Below are positions 61,932 through 64,000 of a stretch of DNA of 64,000 bases, piece by piece. The notes under the pieces were generated by a model. That model made no database searches and was not told the DNA's origin. It was given only the letters and a program-made list of their open reading frames with translations. The stretch is from Flavisolibacter longurius (lineage in GTDB: Bacteria > Bacteroidota > Bacteroidia > Chitinophagales > Chitinophagaceae). Each line of letters starts with the position of its first letter. Position 1 is the stretch's first letter. Location of the stretch: assembly GCA_013327885.1 (NCBI GenBank), contig JABUMY010000008.1, forward strand, positions 1 to 64,000, given 5' to 3'. The position numbers and the translations under genes were made by a program.

Positions 61932-64000
61932 TTACAGTGAAAAATTAAGTCCAAGCAGGATGGTTCTTGCACTTGGGAAAGGTGTGTATTCTAACCCAAA
62001 CGACGTTATACCGCCCACTGCTGCGTTGGTATTCACTTCAGGGTCGAAACCGCTAAAGCCTGTAATCACAAACAGGTTTTGGCCAGTCACAGACACCAAC
62101 ACATTGCGGAAGACCCCTACATTACCTACACGATAGGAAAGTGTAGCATTCGCCAGCTTCATGTAATCGCCTTTCTCAAGGTAGCGTGTAGAAGGCGCAA
62201 CCGGGTTAGCTGTGTTTTCCAATACACCGGTGCCAATCAGGCTTTTCGCAATGTTGCGGGTTCCTATGTTACCTATCGGCAATACGGTATTGGCGGTGTT
62301 GTTGTAGAGATAGTGTCCGAAAGCACCGTTCATATTTACCGTAAGGCTTACTCTTTTGTACGAAGCATCTGTAGAGAAACCAACAACAGCTTTCGGATTC
62401 GGGCTGCCTACATAAAACTTGTTGATCGAAGGATCACCACCCTCATAATCACTTTGTCCTGTTGTTTTGTTGATACCGGTGTAGCGAGCCAGGTAAAAGA
62501 CGTTCAGTGGCTGGTTATTTACGATCCGCTGCGAAGTGGCGCCAGAGATGCCCTGGCCTCTTAAGGCACCGGTTTCAAAGAATTGCTGGCCAAGCCCGGT
62601 AATCTTGTTTGTGATAAAGGCACCATTTACACCCACGTTCCAGTTGAAATTCGTTCCTCTTGCCAAGGCACCATTGAGGGTAACTTCCAATCCTTTGTTC
62701 TCAATGCTACCCGGCAGGTTGATCCAGGTACGTCCGGGAGGACCGGGACGGGCAACTTCCCTGTCATACAAGGCATCTTCGGTTTTGCGGATAAAATATT
62801 CTACCGTACCGGTGATGCGATCGCGGAACAGGCCGAAATCCAAGCCGACGTTGGTTGTAATGGAGGTTTCCCATTTCAGGTCGGGGTTACCAAATTGCGG
62901 TTGCGACCTTGATTGCTGGCCAAAGACAATCCGGTTAAGAGAAGCACCGGAAGTGAAATCCTGGTTACCTACAGCACCGTAGCCCAAGCGCAGTTTCAGG
63001 TTGCTGAAGGTGGCATTTCCCTGCAGGAAGTCTTCGTTGGAAAGCGTCCAGGCAAAACCAACGGATGGGAAGTAGCCATACTTGTTGTTTTCGCCAAAAC
63101 GGGTCGAGCCATCTGCCCGGAAGGTTGCTGTAATAGCATACCTGTCTTTAAAATTGGCATTGGCCCGGATAAAATATGATTGTAATTCGGTTACCGGAGA
63201 CTCATAAGAGCCAATGTTTCTTGAACTCTGTTCAGTATACTGCATCAGGTTCGTATAATTCAGGTTGATATCAGCAGGAAATCTCCGTCCGAATGCACCG
63301 AAATTGCGGGCATTGGTGCTATAATATTCATACCCCGCAACAGCATTCAAATAAATTGCCGACGTTACCTGGCGGTTAAAATTCAGCGTATTGGTAAACT
63401 GTACAGTTGTCAGTTCATTATTAGAAATGCCGGCAGCTCCAATTCCTTCAATTCCCTGGATATTGGTTTTTGCACTCAGCATGGTTCTGCGGTTACCAAA
63501 CCCCTTGTTCAAGCTGATGAGAGAACGAAACTGCAGGCCATTGGTGATGGTAAAATAAGGAGACACACTTCCAATCAACGTGCTGGTAATAGCACGGTCA
63601 TTCCAATCCTCTAACAAAGCCAGGGGATTGACGGTTGTGGCACCCAAACCATGGTTGCGCCAAATGCTGTCGTTTGGCCGGCGTAAGGGGTGCGTTGGGT
63701 TCCATTGCAGGGCCTGTCCTATTACACTGCCCTGAAAACCGGCATCCTCTGAAATAGGGGCAATATTTTCCTGGATACCTGTACCAAGAAGGTTGATGTC
63801 AAGTCCCAGTCGCTTGCTTTCCAGGAACGTAAACGAACCGCTGAAATTTCCAGTAAACTTGCGCATTTGAGAGCTACGTACAATTCCTTCAATGTCTTGG
63901 TAACCACCGGAAAAACGGTACCGTGCACCATCCGAACCGCCACTGATACCAAAATTGTGATTTTGAGTGTACGCTGTACGGGTAATGGCATCGAACGCAT
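61932..64000 (-). CDS. SusC/RagA family TonB-linked outer-membrane transporter, 5' truncated
   Basis: The frame is open from the window edge to the stop at 61932 (about 688 residues). The upstream part reads QNHNFGISGGSDGARYRFSG, so the internal Met at 63866 is not the start. Visible are many SusC barrel motifs (GNFSGSFTFLESKRLG, AWTLSNEDFLQGN, GYGAVGNQDF, ENKGLEVTLNGAL) and the C-terminal FGLEYTPFPSARTILLGLNFSL-type end. The signal peptide, carboxypeptidase-like domain, TonB box and plug lie outside the window. It pairs with SusD 33 bases downstream to import a ligand with TonB energy. Confidence 0.94.
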   Translation of the reverse strand, partial: AFDAITRTAYTQNHNFGISGGSDGARYRFSGGYQDIEGIVRSSQMRKFTGNFSGSFTFLESKRLGLDINLLGTGIQENIAPISEDAGFQGSVIGQALQWNPTHPLRRPNDSIWRNHGLGATTVNPLALLEDWNDRAITSTLIGSVSPYFTITNGLQFRSLISLNKGFGNRRTMLSAKTNIQGIEGIGAAGISNNELTTVQFTNTLNFNRQVTSAIYLNAVAGYEYYSTNARNFGAFGRRFPADINLNYTNLMQYTEQSSRNIGSYESPVTELQSYFIRANANFKDRYAITATFRADGSTRFGENNKYGYFPSVGFAWTLSNEDFLQGNATFSNLKLRLGYGAVGNQDFTSGASLNRIVFGQQSRSQPQFGNPDLKWETSITTNVGLDFGLFRDRITGTVEYFIRKTEDALYDREVARPGPPGRTWINLPGSIENKGLEVTLNGALARGTNFNWNVGVNGAFITNKITGLGQQFFETGALRGQGISGATSQRIVNNQPLNVFYLARYTGINKTTGQSDYEGGDPSINKFYVGSPNPKAVVGFSTDASYKRVSLTVNMNGAFGHYLYNNTANTVLPIGNIGTRNIAKSLIGTGVLENTANPVAPSTRYLEKGDYMKLANATLSYRVGNVGVFRNVLVSVTGQNLFVITGFSGFDPEVNTNAAVGGITSFGLEYTPFPSARTILLGLNFSL

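Noticed and set aside
63722-64000. A separate minus-strand frame at the window edge that might suggest a frameshift in SusC.
   Set aside because: The SusC frame itself stays open to position 64000 and reads typical SusC sequence, so there is no frameshift; the other frame is a shadow.
1-64000. Search for phage, CRISPR, toxin-antitoxin, restriction or other defence genes.
   Set aside because: No repeat-spacer array, integrase, transposase, nuclease or toxin-like pair was recognised in any frame.

Overview
The window comes from a member of the Bacteroidota, most likely family Chitinophagaceae (genus not determined). The evidence is phylum-specific machinery: type IX secretion C-terminal sorting domains of type A and type B, a PorP/SprF-like protein, a GldF-GldG fusion, a SusC/SusD pair, a glycine-rich RRM protein, bacillithiol synthesis (bshA), a MurF-Alr fusion, and promoter-like boxes of the TAnnTTTG type. 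Shine-Dalgarno sequences are mostly absent and several genes have only a TTG start. There is no rRNA operon, insertion sequence, integrase or CRISPR array. The segment reads as ordinary chromosome.

Layout. 1-8.4 kb: end of a secreted T9SS protein, RRM protein, trigger factor, tRNA-Leu(UAG), a type-B secreted adhesin-like protein coupled to a PorP/SprF protein, a stand-alone receiver domain, a membrane glycosyltransferase and lspA. 8.6-14.7 kb: Rel, a polytopic membrane protein of unknown function, a secreted M28 peptidase and bshA. 15-26.2 kb, minus strand: ispF-dut-DUF4292 lipoprotein-EnvC-like protein; murF-alr, TerC and gldFG; then iscS and an A-type Fe-S carrier. 26.3-31.9 kb, mostly plus strand: methylmalonyl-CoA epimerase, lycopene cyclase, thioredoxin (minus), AI-2E-type permease, a stand-alone MurF and a DUF983 protein.

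32-43 kb is a coherent sugar-oxidation locus: DUF1080 (3-keto-disaccharide hydrolase family) lipoprotein, cytochrome c lipoprotein, three TIM-barrel isomerase/epimerases, two Gfo/Idh/MocA oxidoreductases, an NHS-type MFS permease, a GMC dehydrogenase and a gluconate-2-dehydrogenase-subunit-3-like protein. Together these resemble a periplasmic glucoside-3-dehydrogenase pathway: oxidise a glycoside at C3, cleave the keto-glycoside, then process and import the products. 44.5-50.2 kb holds two vanadium-haloperoxidase-like lipoproteins flanking two outer-membrane barrel proteins, plus a conserved-looking small protein. This is the least explained gene cluster here. 50.4-53.5 kb: a SRPBCC/GyrI-like protein and a second type-B secreted protein. 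53.5-64 kb, minus strand: SusC (5' end outside the window), SusD and two large tandem FG-GAP/ASPIC-UnbV lipoproteins.

The most unusual non-coding signal is a set of short word-like intergenic repeats. Several belong to different sequence families. They lie directly after stop codons or after the tRNA, and three intergenic regions carry long inverted pairs of them (2358-2453, 14666-14970, 34257-34460).
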